In this document: positions 50,029 to 60,579 of the stretch, piece by piece | Numbering within the stretch: the first letter of the stretch is position 1 | Layout: the number at the start of each line of letters is the position of its first letter | Assembly (NCBI GenBank): GCA_026770025.1 | Contig: JAMXDE010000009.1 | Location: 2,207,001-2,271,000 of the forward strand | Direction: 5' to 3' | Source: Craspedostauros australis | Lineage: Eukaryota > Bacillariophyta > Bacillariophyceae > Mastogloiales > Achnanthaceae | DNA length: 64,000 bases | The notes under the pieces: generated by a model | What the model was told of the DNA's origin: nothing | Databases searched by the model: none | What the model saw: only the letters and a program-made list of their open reading frames with translations | Made by a program: the position numbers and the translations under genes

Positions 50029-51750
50029 ATGATGGAACAATTGTTGCATGAATCGGGGAATCTTCACATCGAAGAGGATCTCCAGATCATCTCCCGTGAT
50101 TTCCTGGATGATCCGAACGATGTGGAGAATGCAGAGCAAGCATCAAATGAAGAGGGCCAACAAAAGGAGCTGTGGGAGTTGTCATGGTACCATCTGCAGA
50201 TCGATGAGGACGACACAGTTCTGGCCTTGCATTCTGGGATGTCCATCATCACAGTGGTGCATCTGTTGCGTGCCAAACAGAGGTTGTACGAAAACTACCT
50301 TCACGAGCATACCGTGAGTTGTACGTGCGAACGCACAAATGCTTCCTCTTCGACATCGAACTCGCAAGAGGTGCCATCATTCTCATCGCCACCATCGCAA
50401 TCACAATCGCCACCATCGCCATTACAGCAACCATTCCCACCCATCTCATTGACGTTGCATCGCATCATGATGGACTTTCATGTCGCGACCGAGATCGTCG
50501 CGCACATGCATCTATTCACCGACGACCTTGAGTTTGTACACTGCAAGGGCGACTACATCTATCTCGTGTTGGAGGCTGCATTGCGCCATTGTCGCAAAAT
50601 CGTCATCGGTGCCAAGCAGATGGATCATGCCAGCCTCTTCGCCTTGTCCAACGGGCTGCATCCGAACAATGCCTCTGGCAATCTGGAGGAGCTATGCCTG
50701 CGCATCGACGTGTCGCAAGAAACCGTCGAGATGCTGTTCGCAGGCATCAACTCATTGCAAGCACCGTCGTTGGCGACCCTCGATCTCAGCCAGTGCGACA
50801 TTGCGTCCGACGCGATCGATGATCTCATCCATCAGCTTGCGAACAACTACACGCTGCGCACTCTCAAATTGGACAACTGCCGTCTCGAAGATGAGGAAAT
50901 ACACGACCTCATCGTCTACGGCCTCTGTCGTCAGACCGACGACCGATCCCAGCAACGGCAACAGTTAGGCCAGCGACAATCCGATCCACGGACAGCACAG
51001 CAGGAAGACGATCATCCCACGATCGAGCATCTGGTCTTGTCCCAAAACTACATGGAAGACCTGACGGCCATCGTCCGATTGTTGGAGCTGTCCTCCACGA
51101 TGCGATCCTTGGACATCGGGCAACAAAATCCCGGGGTCTTGGACCTTTCCATGCTGCTACAAGTCGCACCCACCATGTCCCTGAAATCCCTCAGTTTGAA
51201 GGAGAGTTACCTGGAAAACATCGACGGTTCCTTCCTGTCGCGCTTGCAAACCCTGAACATTCAAAATTGTGACATCACCGAGAACGATGCGCAGCAGCTG
51301 GTGCCGTTCGTGGTGTCATCGACAGCGTTGCAGGAACTGCATTGGAAAGATAACCATTTCGATGCAGCGAACTTTGAATCGATCTTTGAAACGGCATTGC
51401 GACACAACACGACGTTACAGTGGGTGGATACCTACTGTTGCATCGGCGATGACGACGATGATAGCCACGGCAACAACAACAACAACAACAACAAAAGCAT
51501 CGATGCCAACGAAGATGAACAGAACAATAGCAGCTGCATTGGGCGGATACGACATTGGCTGTGGCTCAATCGATGTGGGCGCAAGTACATTGCGTCACAT
51601 ACTCTTCCGATCAAGCTTTGGCCCTACTTGCTGTCGCGCATATCCCGATTAGCACGGACAGCTGGCAAACCGGCATGCACTTCTGGTCGGGAATGCGATG
51701 CAATATATTTCCTCCTTTCCAATCACATGGAACTGTGGATGTACGTGTAG
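50029..51750 (+). CDS. Leucine-rich repeat protein (diatom LRR type)
   Basis: 573 aa, single exon. After an acidic N-terminus and a Ser/Pro/Gln linker, repeats run from about residue 165 to 480: SLATLDLSQCDIASDAIDDL, TLRTLKLDNCRLEDEEIHDL, IEHLVLSQNYMEDL, SLKSLSLKESYLENI, RLQTLNIQNCDITENDAQQL, ALQELHWKDNHFDAANF. These are the RNase-inhibitor-like or cysteine-containing LRR form. The C-terminal module IRHWLWLNRCGRKYI...LPIKLWPYLLSRI...CDAIYFLLSNH is a tail I associate with many diatom LRR proteins. No signal peptide or TM, so intracellular. Probably a protein-interaction scaffold; partner unknown. An Asn run (NNNNNNN) breaks the last repeat. Confidence 0.85.
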   Translation: MMEQLLHESGNLHIEEDLQIISRDFLDDPNDVENAEQASNEEGQQKELWELSWYHLQIDEDDTVLALHSGMSIITVVHLLRAKQRLYENYLHEHTVSCTCERTNASSSTSNSQEVPSFSSPPSQSQSPPSPLQQPFPPISLTLHRIMMDFHVATEIVAHMHLFTDDLEFVHCKGDYIYLVLEAALRHCRKIVIGAKQMDHASLFALSNGLHPNNASGNLEELCLRIDVSQETVEMLFAGINSLQAPSLATLDLSQCDIASDAIDDLIHQLANNYTLRTLKLDNCRLEDEEIHDLIVYGLCRQTDDRSQQRQQLGQRQSDPRTAQQEDDHPTIEHLVLSQNYMEDLTAIVRLLELSSTMRSLDIGQQNPGVLDLSMLLQVAPTMSLKSLSLKESYLENIDGSFLSRLQTLNIQNCDITENDAQQLVPFVVSSTALQELHWKDNHFDAANFESIFETALRHNTTLQWVDTYCCIGDDDDDSHGNNNNNNNKSIDANEDEQNNSSCIGRIRHWLWLNRCGRKYIASHTLPIKLWPYLLSRISRLARTAGKPACTSGRECDAIYFLLSNHMELWMYV

Positions 51751-52145
51751 CAGTACGTCGAGTACTGTCGGCTCTACTCGATATTGATGCTGCGGACAGT
51801 AGGATTTGGGAGATGGAATGCAAATCAGGACATGGAAGTCAGGGTAATTGTTGGAATGCTGCTAGTAGATATTGGAATGTTTGATGAGGTCATATCTTGG
51901 GCGAGACGGACGACAGATCGGTCTCTCCCTCAATTATTCACTCTCTATTTTTGGTTTTGCCTTCTAACTTGCGCATGCGACGCGTTCAAAACTGCTGCGA
52001 GGGTCATCCTCTGAACAGATGAGTTGCTGGCATGGTGAGTTGAATTCCAACTGTGCGCGCGAATTGTGTACATCGTATAGTTTGGACGGGACACGGTTTT
52101 GCTGGAGACCCAAAAGGATCCTTGAGCGCTGATCCGATCGACGAC

Positions 52146-53459
52146 TCAGAAGGATCCCTTGCTTCCGGCTTCGTTGATGTCTTCATCTTCTGGGACGATT
52201 TCATCGCCATCGTGGGTTTGATCGCGACCGTCATCGTTGCCACCATACGTACCTGTGCCAACGCGATCGTTTACCTTGTAGGAAATGGTGCTGGACCCAT
52301 AGTCCTCCAACACGGATGTCAAAGCCTTGTTGGTGGGCATGGGCAATCGCGAATCTGCACTGCGCGGGGTGTATTGCGTGATGTGGCAGCATGTGTTATC
52401 GCCAAAGAACGTGCCCCACAGCATGGAAACACCGCAGAAGGCATCTTCCCTCCATCGAGTCGTAGAGGCGGTGGAGGAACCGTTCAATCTTGAGTTCATA
52501 CTGAAGACTTCCGAGACGGACGTACCGACCGTTTCGTTGTCTTCATGCTGCTGCAAGTCAACCTTGCGTTCCTTCATGTAGGCATCGAAGAGGATTTTGG
52601 TGGGCAGATGGTCAAGATCGGGAGTCGGGTCTCGGATCGTGTCATTGTCGCTGTTGTTGGAGTCAGTGGTTGCCGTGTCGTCACGTTCGGTGGAGGGGAT
52701 GACTGCGATTGATTCCGACTTTTGCGATTTCGGCTGTTGCTGTTTGCGCCCACGTCGAAGAGTTGGGTACAGCGGCGGGCGGAACATGAGTCCACTGCTC
52801 TTGGGCCGTTTGCTGTTGCTGTGAGTGTTCTTGTTGGTCTCCGTTGATCGCCTGGTGCTCGTGCTCGATGCGTTCGTGGCGTTGCTCTTCGTTCGGACCG
52901 CGGGAATCGGCCGGCCTGTTCTCGCCGCCTGCTTGTTCGCGAGGTACCGTTCCTTGTGAATCCGCTTGGCCTCAATCATTCGATTGTGGAAGGAGTTTTT
53001 GCTGCTGGTACTGCTGCTGGTACTGCTGCTGCTGCTGTTGACGTTGGAAAGGCGGTAAGGGAACAATCTGAAGCCTTTCCTGTTGGTACCACTGCCGTTG
53101 CCACTGTGTTTATCACTGCTGGACGCATTCGACGTCTTCGAGGAAGAAGAGGGCGACGGCGACAAAGTCCTGCTCCCTCCCCCACTGCGATCCCTGCTTT
53201 CGAAGATGAACTCGTCGTCAAAGATGTCCTCGCGGCTGTCGGTGTTCGAATACCCGATGATACAACTTTCGGAATGGCTGTCGGAGATCAATCTCAGCGA
53301 TGGGCTCTTGTTTGCTCCGGCCTCCCGCGGTCTTGCGCATCTGATGATCGAATCTGTCCTGCCCTTGAGATCGCTGGAGATCGTGGATTGGTTGTCACAG
53401 TCGGACTCTGTGCTCAGGATGATCGAGACCGGGACATCAGCCGGTGTTTCTGGCAACAT
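52146..53459 (-). CDS. Hypothetical Ser-rich disordered protein
   Basis: 437 aa from ATG 53459 (MLPETPADVP). The sequence is almost entirely low complexity: Ser runs (SPSPSSSSKTSNASSSDK, SSSSSTSSSTSSK), a basic patch (MIEAKRIHKERYLANKQAAR) and RPPLYPTLRRGRKQQQPKS. Toward the C-terminus there is a more structured-looking stretch (HLPTKILFDAYMKERKVDL, WREDAFCGVSMLWGTFFGD). No TM or signal peptide. I recognise no family. Frame length and base composition favour a real gene. An upstream exon cannot be excluded, because the frame stays open a little beyond the chosen ATG. Confidence 0.6.
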   Translation of the reverse strand: MLPETPADVPVSIILSTESDCDNQSTISSDLKGRTDSIIRCARPREAGANKSPSLRLISDSHSESCIIGYSNTDSREDIFDDEFIFESRDRSGGGSRTLSPSPSSSSKTSNASSSDKHSGNGSGTNRKGFRLFPYRLSNVNSSSSSTSSSTSSKNSFHNRMIEAKRIHKERYLANKQAARTGRPIPAVRTKSNATNASSTSTRRSTETNKNTHSNSKRPKSSGLMFRPPLYPTLRRGRKQQQPKSQKSESIAVIPSTERDDTATTDSNNSDNDTIRDPTPDLDHLPTKILFDAYMKERKVDLQQHEDNETVGTSVSEVFSMNSRLNGSSTASTTRWREDAFCGVSMLWGTFFGDNTCCHITQYTPRSADSRLPMPTNKALTSVLEDYGSSTISYKVNDRVGTGTYGGNDDGRDQTHDGDEIVPEDEDINEAGSKGSF

Positions 53460-54492
53460 GGTCAACGACAGATTGGCAAATGCCGGAATGATACCATTCA
53501 GTCTGAAGCGGTGCGTGTCAAGTGGAGGCGTTCGTGCTTCGAATATCTCTTGCCGCCGTGCCTGTCTTCAGCTCATGCGTTTGTGAAGCGAGGAATGATG
53601 CGAGGCAGCAATGAGATTGTTGATGTTGAGATGGGTTGCTGGATTGATCTGGTTTGGTTTGGTTTGGTTTGGTTTGGTTTGGTTTGGTTGTCGCCCTTAC
53701 GTTTGAAATAGAGTGGAGCTGTGGAGTAGAGTGTATGCGTGCGGTGGTTGCACAAGACATGCAGTGAGAGCGCTGTTCTTGTTGTTGCTGTTGCTGCTGC
53801 TGCTGCTGCTGCCGTCGTGCCAAAAGCGGTAGCAAGACTAAACTGCTGCTGGTGTTGTTCCTGTTGGTGGCAATACCCTGCTCGTTTCCAAGCAAAAGAA
53901 GAACGGAGAGCAGTTCTCTCATTCCATGTTACCATTCATCGAGTCCAACGTCCCAACACATCGTGATGGCAACGATGATGATGATGATGATGATGATCAA
54001 CCCGTTCTTCGGAGACAGTTGACACCAAATTCTGCCCTGTTGTGAAATCGTTTCGTTCATTTTGTGCGGAGAAATGGAAGTTGGCATGTCGCCCAACGGC
54101 CAGTGCCTTAAATAAAGCAAGACATCGAGCGGCGGGCGCGCATGAGACACATGGAGAACCAGCGTTCACTGCCATGCGTGCGCATCGTTGAGTGTTGGAT
54201 GGCCACGATGGCGCTAAATGAGCGAAGAAAATGGACGACACACGCGCAAGTCGGCATATCTGCGACACGAATTCAGAATACAAGTTTCCGTTCCGAACAG
54301 CACTTGCCACCAAAGCCATCATCGCTTTTGTCGAGCCGGATGGGCCAATTGGAGGCCACACATGCGAACTCTCCATGGTCTCAAGAGCCAAGACCCATCT
54401 TCATTGCGCAGGCGCCGCTCGGCACTGCAGATTCCTGGAATTCTGACACCGGCTTGGGAGGCACCACCTAACGAAACACCTGCTGATACGGC

Positions 54493-54525
<33 letters not shown>

Positions 54526-54953
54526 CACGGAGATCGTCGAGTGCCTTGCCGCATGGTACGGGACACAGCTTGGGGATGTTTGTTCCGAGCTCCGTGTGAG
54601 CTCCGCAAACATCATGGTGCGCACGCTTGTCTTCTGACGGAGCGTAGAGAATGGTATTATGGAATGTTATTGCGTCATCATTAGCTTTGATACTGCTCGT
54701 AGCTGGAGAGTATGGTACCATGATCGGCTTCAATGGCCACCGTGTTGACTCTGCATTCGAGATGATGTTATTGGAAATGCTGGACGGAATGTACCCTACG
54801 CCCGGTTGCAATGGTCGTCGAGCAAACTAAATGGAGCGATACGCTCCAGAGCATTTGCACTCCTGTTCTTCAACTAGAAGTGTAACGCTCTGCCCATGTG
54901 CTCGCAGCACAGACTCGCGCTGCTTCACTTTGTGTGACACTGCCAGTACACAG
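53460..54953. other. Microsatellite-rich intergenic region; no gene recognised
   Basis: Contains (GGTTT)n at about 53650-53689, (TGC)n at about 53785-53812, (GAT)n at about 53970-53996 and (GCA)n at about 54496-54522. Short frames across the region derive mainly from these runs. Confidence 0.7.
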
Positions 54954-56114
54954 TCAAGCTGATTTCGACTCGAGGATCTTCTTGATCCCGTTGCAATGCG
55001 CCATGCCCAATACCGCAACGACCACCTTCGGTTGCTCTCCGTTGACTTGTCCTCCTCGCGCTGTCTCCCATGTCGCAGAACCGGGCACATACATGGCGCT
55101 GCTCAGCTGTGTCGCCACAGGGTCATCACCATCATCGCTCTTGCTTCTCTGAAAGATGCTGCTTTTGAGCACGCCCAAAAGACCGCCGGCCGACGTCTTC
55201 CCTCCATACTGAGTGCACAACTGACATTGCTCCAGGATGCTTTGCGCGAGAACCTCGTTGCGATCAGCAAGCAACGGCTTGAGCAACACTCGTGCGAAGA
55301 CGACGGTTTCCAATACGGCGATGAGAAACGACAGCAACAATTCGTCGATTGCTGGCGGCGGTGGCGTTGCCTCCAGCGTCGCTGCACCTGCGCTAATTGC
55401 GGAAAGATCGTCCAGGTTGGTGAGGAGTACCAATCCTGCAAGGACCAGACTTGTGGGGACAGGATCTCGCACCAAGTACGAAAGAGGATATTTGAAGAGG
55501 GAGATGGGAAACGACAAAAGGAGCCTTGGATCGAAGAAGGCGGAAGCATCCAAATATCCTTTGCCGCCCAGCGGGAGTGTGTCTTCCCACGCCGAGGCAA
55601 TCTCGTCGGCATACCGTTTCCATCCGGATGGGACGTGGACCAGATCCTTGATGGACGTTTTGAAGACTGACTTCAATGCATCCACCGTGACGTTGATCCG
55701 TTGGTCGCCCAGCACCACGGGACGATCTAACGTCATGGCCGCATCCGACGCAGTCTTCATTTCATTCTTCAGCAGCCCCTCCAGCTGTTTCTTGCCGGCG
55801 TACAGCTCCCTGGACTTGTTCCATCGAAGGTCGCAGCTCTCAATGACGACCGAACCCAACCTGCCCTGCTGGCCGTAGCCTTCGATCGTCTCGCGTGCCA
55901 GTTCGATGGAGACTGGATTGTAATGCATCGATCCGACCAGCACCACCGTCGCGTTCGTCGTGGGTTCCACGAATTCCAGCACCTGCGGCGACGAAGGAAT
56001 TACAGCATTTGGCACTGCCGCGAAGGCGTTGGTGGTCGGAAGCAGAGTGACTGCACATATTAGTGCCAGTCGTGTCAAACTACGAGCCGCACCAAATGCT
56101 GTGATCTTCATCAT
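54954..56114 (-). CDS. TraB/PrgY-family protein with plastid-type bipartite leader
   Basis: 386 aa, single exon. Two adjacent ATGs (56114, 56111) start the frame. The leader LTRLALICAVTLLPTTNAFAAVP is a signal peptide ending in NAF|AAVP, the aromatic-at-cleavage pattern of diatom plastid import, so a plastid location is inferred. The TraB domain has VVLVGSMHYNPVSI (His of the first motif), VVIESCDLRW and the C-terminal VVAVLGMAHCNGIKKIL (GxxH-type motif). Two hydrophobic segments lie between (YPLSYLVRDPVPTSLVLAGL; LLLSFLIAVLETVVFARVLL). TraB proteins are proposed metal-dependent peptidases related to Tiki and bacterial PrgY; plant members are in plastid or mitochondrial membranes. Substrate unknown. 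Confidence 0.85.
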   Translation of the reverse strand: MMKITAFGAARSLTRLALICAVTLLPTTNAFAAVPNAVIPSSPQVLEFVEPTTNATVVLVGSMHYNPVSIELARETIEGYGQQGRLGSVVIESCDLRWNKSRELYAGKKQLEGLLKNEMKTASDAAMTLDRPVVLGDQRINVTVDALKSVFKTSIKDLVHVPSGWKRYADEIASAWEDTLPLGGKGYLDASAFFDPRLLLSFPISLFKYPLSYLVRDPVPTSLVLAGLVLLTNLDDLSAISAGAATLEATPPPPAIDELLLSFLIAVLETVVFARVLLKPLLADRNEVLAQSILEQCQLCTQYGGKTSAGGLLGVLKSSIFQRSKSDDGDDPVATQLSSAMYVPGSATWETARGGQVNGEQPKVVVAVLGMAHCNGIKKILESKSA

Positions 56115-56739
56115 TGTGGCAGCGCTTGTTGCTTGCAGGTTGCGGACTGTTCGGCAGCCTCAAAGATGGATGAAGTGGTGGTAGAGTTGTCTTGGATCTT
56201 TCTGTTTGAAGACCAACTGTCCTGATTGCCGATCCGTGAAGCGATGATTGCCGATGACTGTGGATGCTCTGTGCTGTCTGCGCTGCTTGTCCGTATTTGT
56301 GGGTTTTGAGATCTTTGTTCTGATGATGCAATCCAACAACAGCGATGGATCTTTGTTGACATGGAGTTGAGCTAAATAATATGTTTTTTCAGTATTTACA
56401 TGTATTGAAGGAGCGTAATTGAAGTAAATATGTAAATTACAGCTTATCCCAATTACCAAACTATGACGGAAGGACCACCCTCACATCGCAGTCCCTGTTG
56501 GTCATTGGTGCACGCTTGTACGGGCACTGCCATGTTTGGAAACGTCCTGTTATTACTATTTATTCCCCTTGCCATCTCGATCCTCATTGACGCAATGATT
56601 CGCAGATGGAGGATGGCTGGATGGATTGATTCATACATTTTGGTGTGGAAGATTGATTCGTTGGTTCGGCATGGTTTGCTTTCGTTGATGGCGCGCATAC
56701 CGTCTGTTCACCGACCCACGAGTACTCTATTCTGGCGGT
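56115..56739. other. Intergenic; no gene recognised
   Basis: About 625 bp upstream of the TraB gene and downstream of the pyruvate dehydrogenase gene, both minus. Only short frames without domain content. Confidence 0.5.
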
Positions 56740-59700
56740 TTACCACTTGCCAGTGCAGATATCAAAGACACCTTCGATGACATCGCTGCCGCGCTTCACG
56801 ACTGCCTTCTCCATGCTCGATGCGTACGGAACTGGGGCGTCATCCATGCATAGTCGCTTCACGGGGGAATCCAGCAAGTCAAAGAGCTCTTCGGACACGC
56901 GCGCGCTGATGGTGGCACCGACACCGCCGCTCTTGGTGGATTCGTCGAGGATGATCAGCTTGTTGGTGCGGGACAGGCTTTGTTTGATGGTGTCCATGTC
57001 GAGCGGCTTGAGGGAGCGGAGCTCAATGAGGTCGATGTCGAAACCTTCCTCCTGGATGGATTCGACGGCCGTCTGGCACTCCTTGACACCGTGGAGGTAG
57101 GTGAGGACAGTGGCGGCCTTGCCGGCCTTTACCGAATCCTCGGATGCCTTGTGCAAGAGCTCGGCCTTGTTGAGGGGGAGGCACTCGCCGAGGGCGACGG
57201 GGCCCTTGGCCTCCTTCATCATCTTGACAGGTGCGAAGAGGAAGCATGGTCCGTTGTCACGGATCATGGCCTTGGTGAGACCGTAGGCAGCCTCTGGAGA
57301 GGCGGCGGTTCCAATCTTCAATCCTGGAATACCCATGACGTAGGCATGGAATGGCTGACTGTGCTCGGCACCGAGAGCCTGGTTGGGGGCGGTTCCACCA
57401 GCACCGATAATGGTGAGTGGCATGTCAAACTTGCCTCCGGTCGTCGCGTAGGTGTTTCCGGCGGAACTGATCTCGGCCATACCGAAGATACCGAAGTTGG
57501 TGTTCATGAGCTCCACGATTGGGCGGTATCCATTCAGGGCCTCTCCGAGGGCCTTGCCAACGAAGTGGCCCTCGTCGATGATCTCGTCTGCGGCACGCAT
57601 CTTGCCGTAGGTTTGCTGGGTGAGCTTGGGGATGTCGTAGGACGATCCCGCCTGCAAATCCTCAGCGTGGATGGTAGTGGTTGGGTCGCGCAGCATCTCC
57701 TCGTGGATGGCGAGGTTGATGGCGTCGCCGATGGAGATCTCGCTGTTCCTGGCCTTCTCCTGGAGGCTGGCAACGTGCTCCTGGATGGTGCTCATCTGAT
57801 CCTCGCTGATGGTGCGGGCGTTGACCTCATCGGCGTAGGCCGGTCCGGCACGGTCGTTGTAGTCCGTGTCGACGGCGTCTGGGAATTCCAACTCCTTCGC
57901 GAGGTCGACGGCTGGCATTGGGGATTCGTCGGCGAACTTGACGCTGGCCTTGACATCGGCCAGGACCGCCTTGCGGGCGTCCTTGAGCTCGTCCTCGGTA
58001 AAGGTCCCCTTCTCGATGTAGGCATTCTCGAATGCCTTGATGGGGTCCTGCTCCTGTCGTGCCCATGCCTTCTCCTCCTTGCGGCCACGTTCGTGCTCTG
58101 GGTCGGCTGGGGAGTGACCGTTGAAACGGTAGGTGTGGACCTGAAGGACGGCTGGTCCCTTGCCTTCGCGGATGTAGTCGATGACTGCCTTGCCACCCTT
58201 GGCAACGTCGACAGCGTTGTTGCCGTCGACCAGAAGTCCTGGCACGCCGTAGTGCTTGCCCTGCTCGTAGACCTTGCTGTTGTGCGCAACGTCTGGGGTG
58301 AAGGTGTTGATGGCACGGCCGTTGTCAATGACGATGAGAAGGAGGGGGAGGTTGTCCTTGGCGGCGGCATTGAGCAGCTCGGCGGTACGTCCGTTCTGCG
58401 CACCACCCTCGCCGACGAAGACGACGGCGATGCGGTCGTCATCGGCGGCTGGGGCGACATCCTGCTTGTTGTAGCTGTCGTTGTCGCTCAATCCCATGTG
58501 ACGGTCGAGAAGGATGCTCTTGGCTGCACCGCAGGCGTATGGCAGCTGCTCTGCCACCAGCGCCCAACCACCCTGGAAGTAATTCTCGCGATCGAAGATG
58601 TGCATGGAACCACCGGCACCGCGGCAGGATCCAGTGTCCTTCATGAAGAGCTCAGCCATGATCTCGCCAGGATCAACTCCGGATGCAAGAGCGTGGGTGT
58701 GCTCACGGTAGTACGACAACTTCTTATCGCCGGTCTTGATGGCGTAATCCAAAAGTCCTGGGATGCTCTCCTGCCCGTTGTCCAAATGCATGAAACCGCG
58801 GATCTTGCCCTGCATGTACTGCTGGTTGCAGGCATTCTCAAATCCACGTGCCAGCTGCATGGCCTTGTACAACTTCATCAATTCCTCCTTGTTGTCGTCC
58901 AGCTGGTCGTACCCGGCGATGTCAGCGTCGTTGTATCCGAACTTCTCCTTCAGCTGATCGGTGATGGATTCCCATGGGAGGTTGATGGGTGGTCGCATGA
59001 CCTCGGCCGATTCTTCGGTTTTGGCGCTGGCCTCGACTGTGGACAGGAGGGATGAGGTGGTAACAGCGGCGAAAGGCTTCTGAATGGCATTGTCGAAAGA
59101 TGTCGCGATCTTGGCATTTCGTGACAGTGGTGCACTGTTTTGGTTTCATTTGGTCATGGTGGTGGTGAGCGTGGTGTCGTCGGCAGAGTTTGATGGAGGA
59201 AAATGATGTGAATGAGAAAGAGATTTCACCACAGTATTGCACTTTGTTGGCTTACGTCACTTGCAAGCAAATCTTCTCTTCCACACATCAGAGACAAATG
59301 TTGCGATACTTTGTCGTGCTGCGCCATGACGTTGGGTGTCCCGCAATACAGATCATGCCATCATCATCCATGATGGCTGGCAAATGGAATCCAACACTTG
59401 ATTGATCATCGTCTTTTTTGGTTCCGTTGCGACCAATCATCCGTGATCTATTTCATCTGCTCCATCACATCACCATCGAATCATCACCAAGGAAGATGGC
59501 AACTGACACCATCAAGGACGGCGATGCCGCGTATTCGACTCGTATCACATCACATCACAATGCATTATATTGCAAGGCCTGTTGAGATCTTTCAATGCAC
59601 TGACACTGGCGCTGGCTTGGCAATGCCATCTTGATGTTCTGAATTGCTGGTTGTCAATTACCAAGCACCGAACGGTGGGATATGGCGAACCATTCAACAT

Positions 59701-59788
59701 AGCCATCATTGTCAGCATGACATACTCACGTGAATGCACTGGCAGAGGCTGCCAAACAGACGGCGACGGCGGCGGCGGTGAATTTCAT
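56740..59788 (-). CDS. Plastid pyruvate dehydrogenase E1, alpha and beta subunits fused; separate signal-peptide exon
   Basis: Exon 1 (59788-59730) encodes MKFTAAAVAVCLAASASAF plus two bases. After a 595-nt GT-AG intron (donor GTGAGT, acceptor AACAG), exon 2 (59134-56740) continues TAPLSRNAKIATSF in frame; 817 aa. ASAF|TAP is a textbook diatom plastid-import junction. The alpha part (~95-420) has YREHTHALASG, GSCRGAGGSMHIF, the TPP motif GEGGAQNGRTAE...IDNGRAIN and HTYRFNGHSPADPEHE. The beta part (~485-817) has ISIGDAINLAIHEEM, HAEDLQAGS, AEHSQPFHAYVMGIPGLKI, ELRSLKPLDMDTIKQSL. It decarboxylates pyruvate and loads E2, giving acetyl-CoA for plastid fatty-acid synthesis. The subunits are separate proteins in plants and most bacteria; here they form one chain. 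The exon-1 assignment rests on leader type, splice sites and frame. Confidence 0.92.
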
Positions 59789-60579
59789 GGTTGCTCAAGT
59801 ATGGTGCTGCTGATTGCTCCTGCTGTTGCGATTGTTGTCAAAGTGATGTGTTGTGATCGCTGCTTCCGTAGACAGAATCAATGGGTGAATGGATCTCTCC
59901 GTTTATCTTTTTCGTTTGCCTCTCGCTGTCAGAATTATAACCGCGTTGCTCTCAAGAGGGTGTGAGGGAATGTTGCAACGAAAGATCTGTTGCAATGCGA
60001 TGGAAAGCAACGTAGTGCAACGCAATACGCGGAAGAATCAGAAGCAGAAGGAGACGACGACGATGATGATGATGGACGTTGCGGATGATGTCGTTGTCGA
60101 TTGTCACAGCGACGAAATGATGTTTGAGAGGGGTGGACGTGGCGCGGTTGCGTCGACAGATTTGTGTCATGCGATGCAGGCGAGGTGAGTGATGTCACGC
60201 ACGGCTGCAACGAGACTGTCTTTCTCCATTTCAATCCGGTCACGACTGACGTACACTCTTCCAATTCCAGTCGCGGATCAACATGGATACTTCGTTGTGA
60301 TTGGCCCATTGTTGTCGTCACCATCAAGCACAGATGGACGGACAGACACGGTGTTGATGGGAGAAGAAGTCTATCAGAACATGGGTAGAGAAAACTAGTT
60401 GCAGAAAGAAGAGAGAAGCACCCGTCATCGTCTCGCCAAATCGTCTCATGCGGCTCCTTCCAATTGCAAGGCGACAGCTATCCTCAACAGATGTGTGCAC
60501 TGCCTACTCGTGTGATAATCTCAGCTCCCAATGAACTTTGTTCTAGTAGAGTGTAATGTGTCATCAAGAACGGCAATAC
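59789..60579. other. Intergenic; no gene recognised
   Basis: About 790 bp between the pyruvate dehydrogenase first exon and the GDT1-type stop codon. Contains a (GAC/GAT)n run at about 60054-60075 and short frames only. Confidence 0.5.

Noticed and set aside
56980-59055. Long plus-strand open frame (~691 codons) opposite the pyruvate dehydrogenase gene
   Set aside because: Leu/Val/Gly-rich shadow of the minus-strand enzyme; no start context, no domain.
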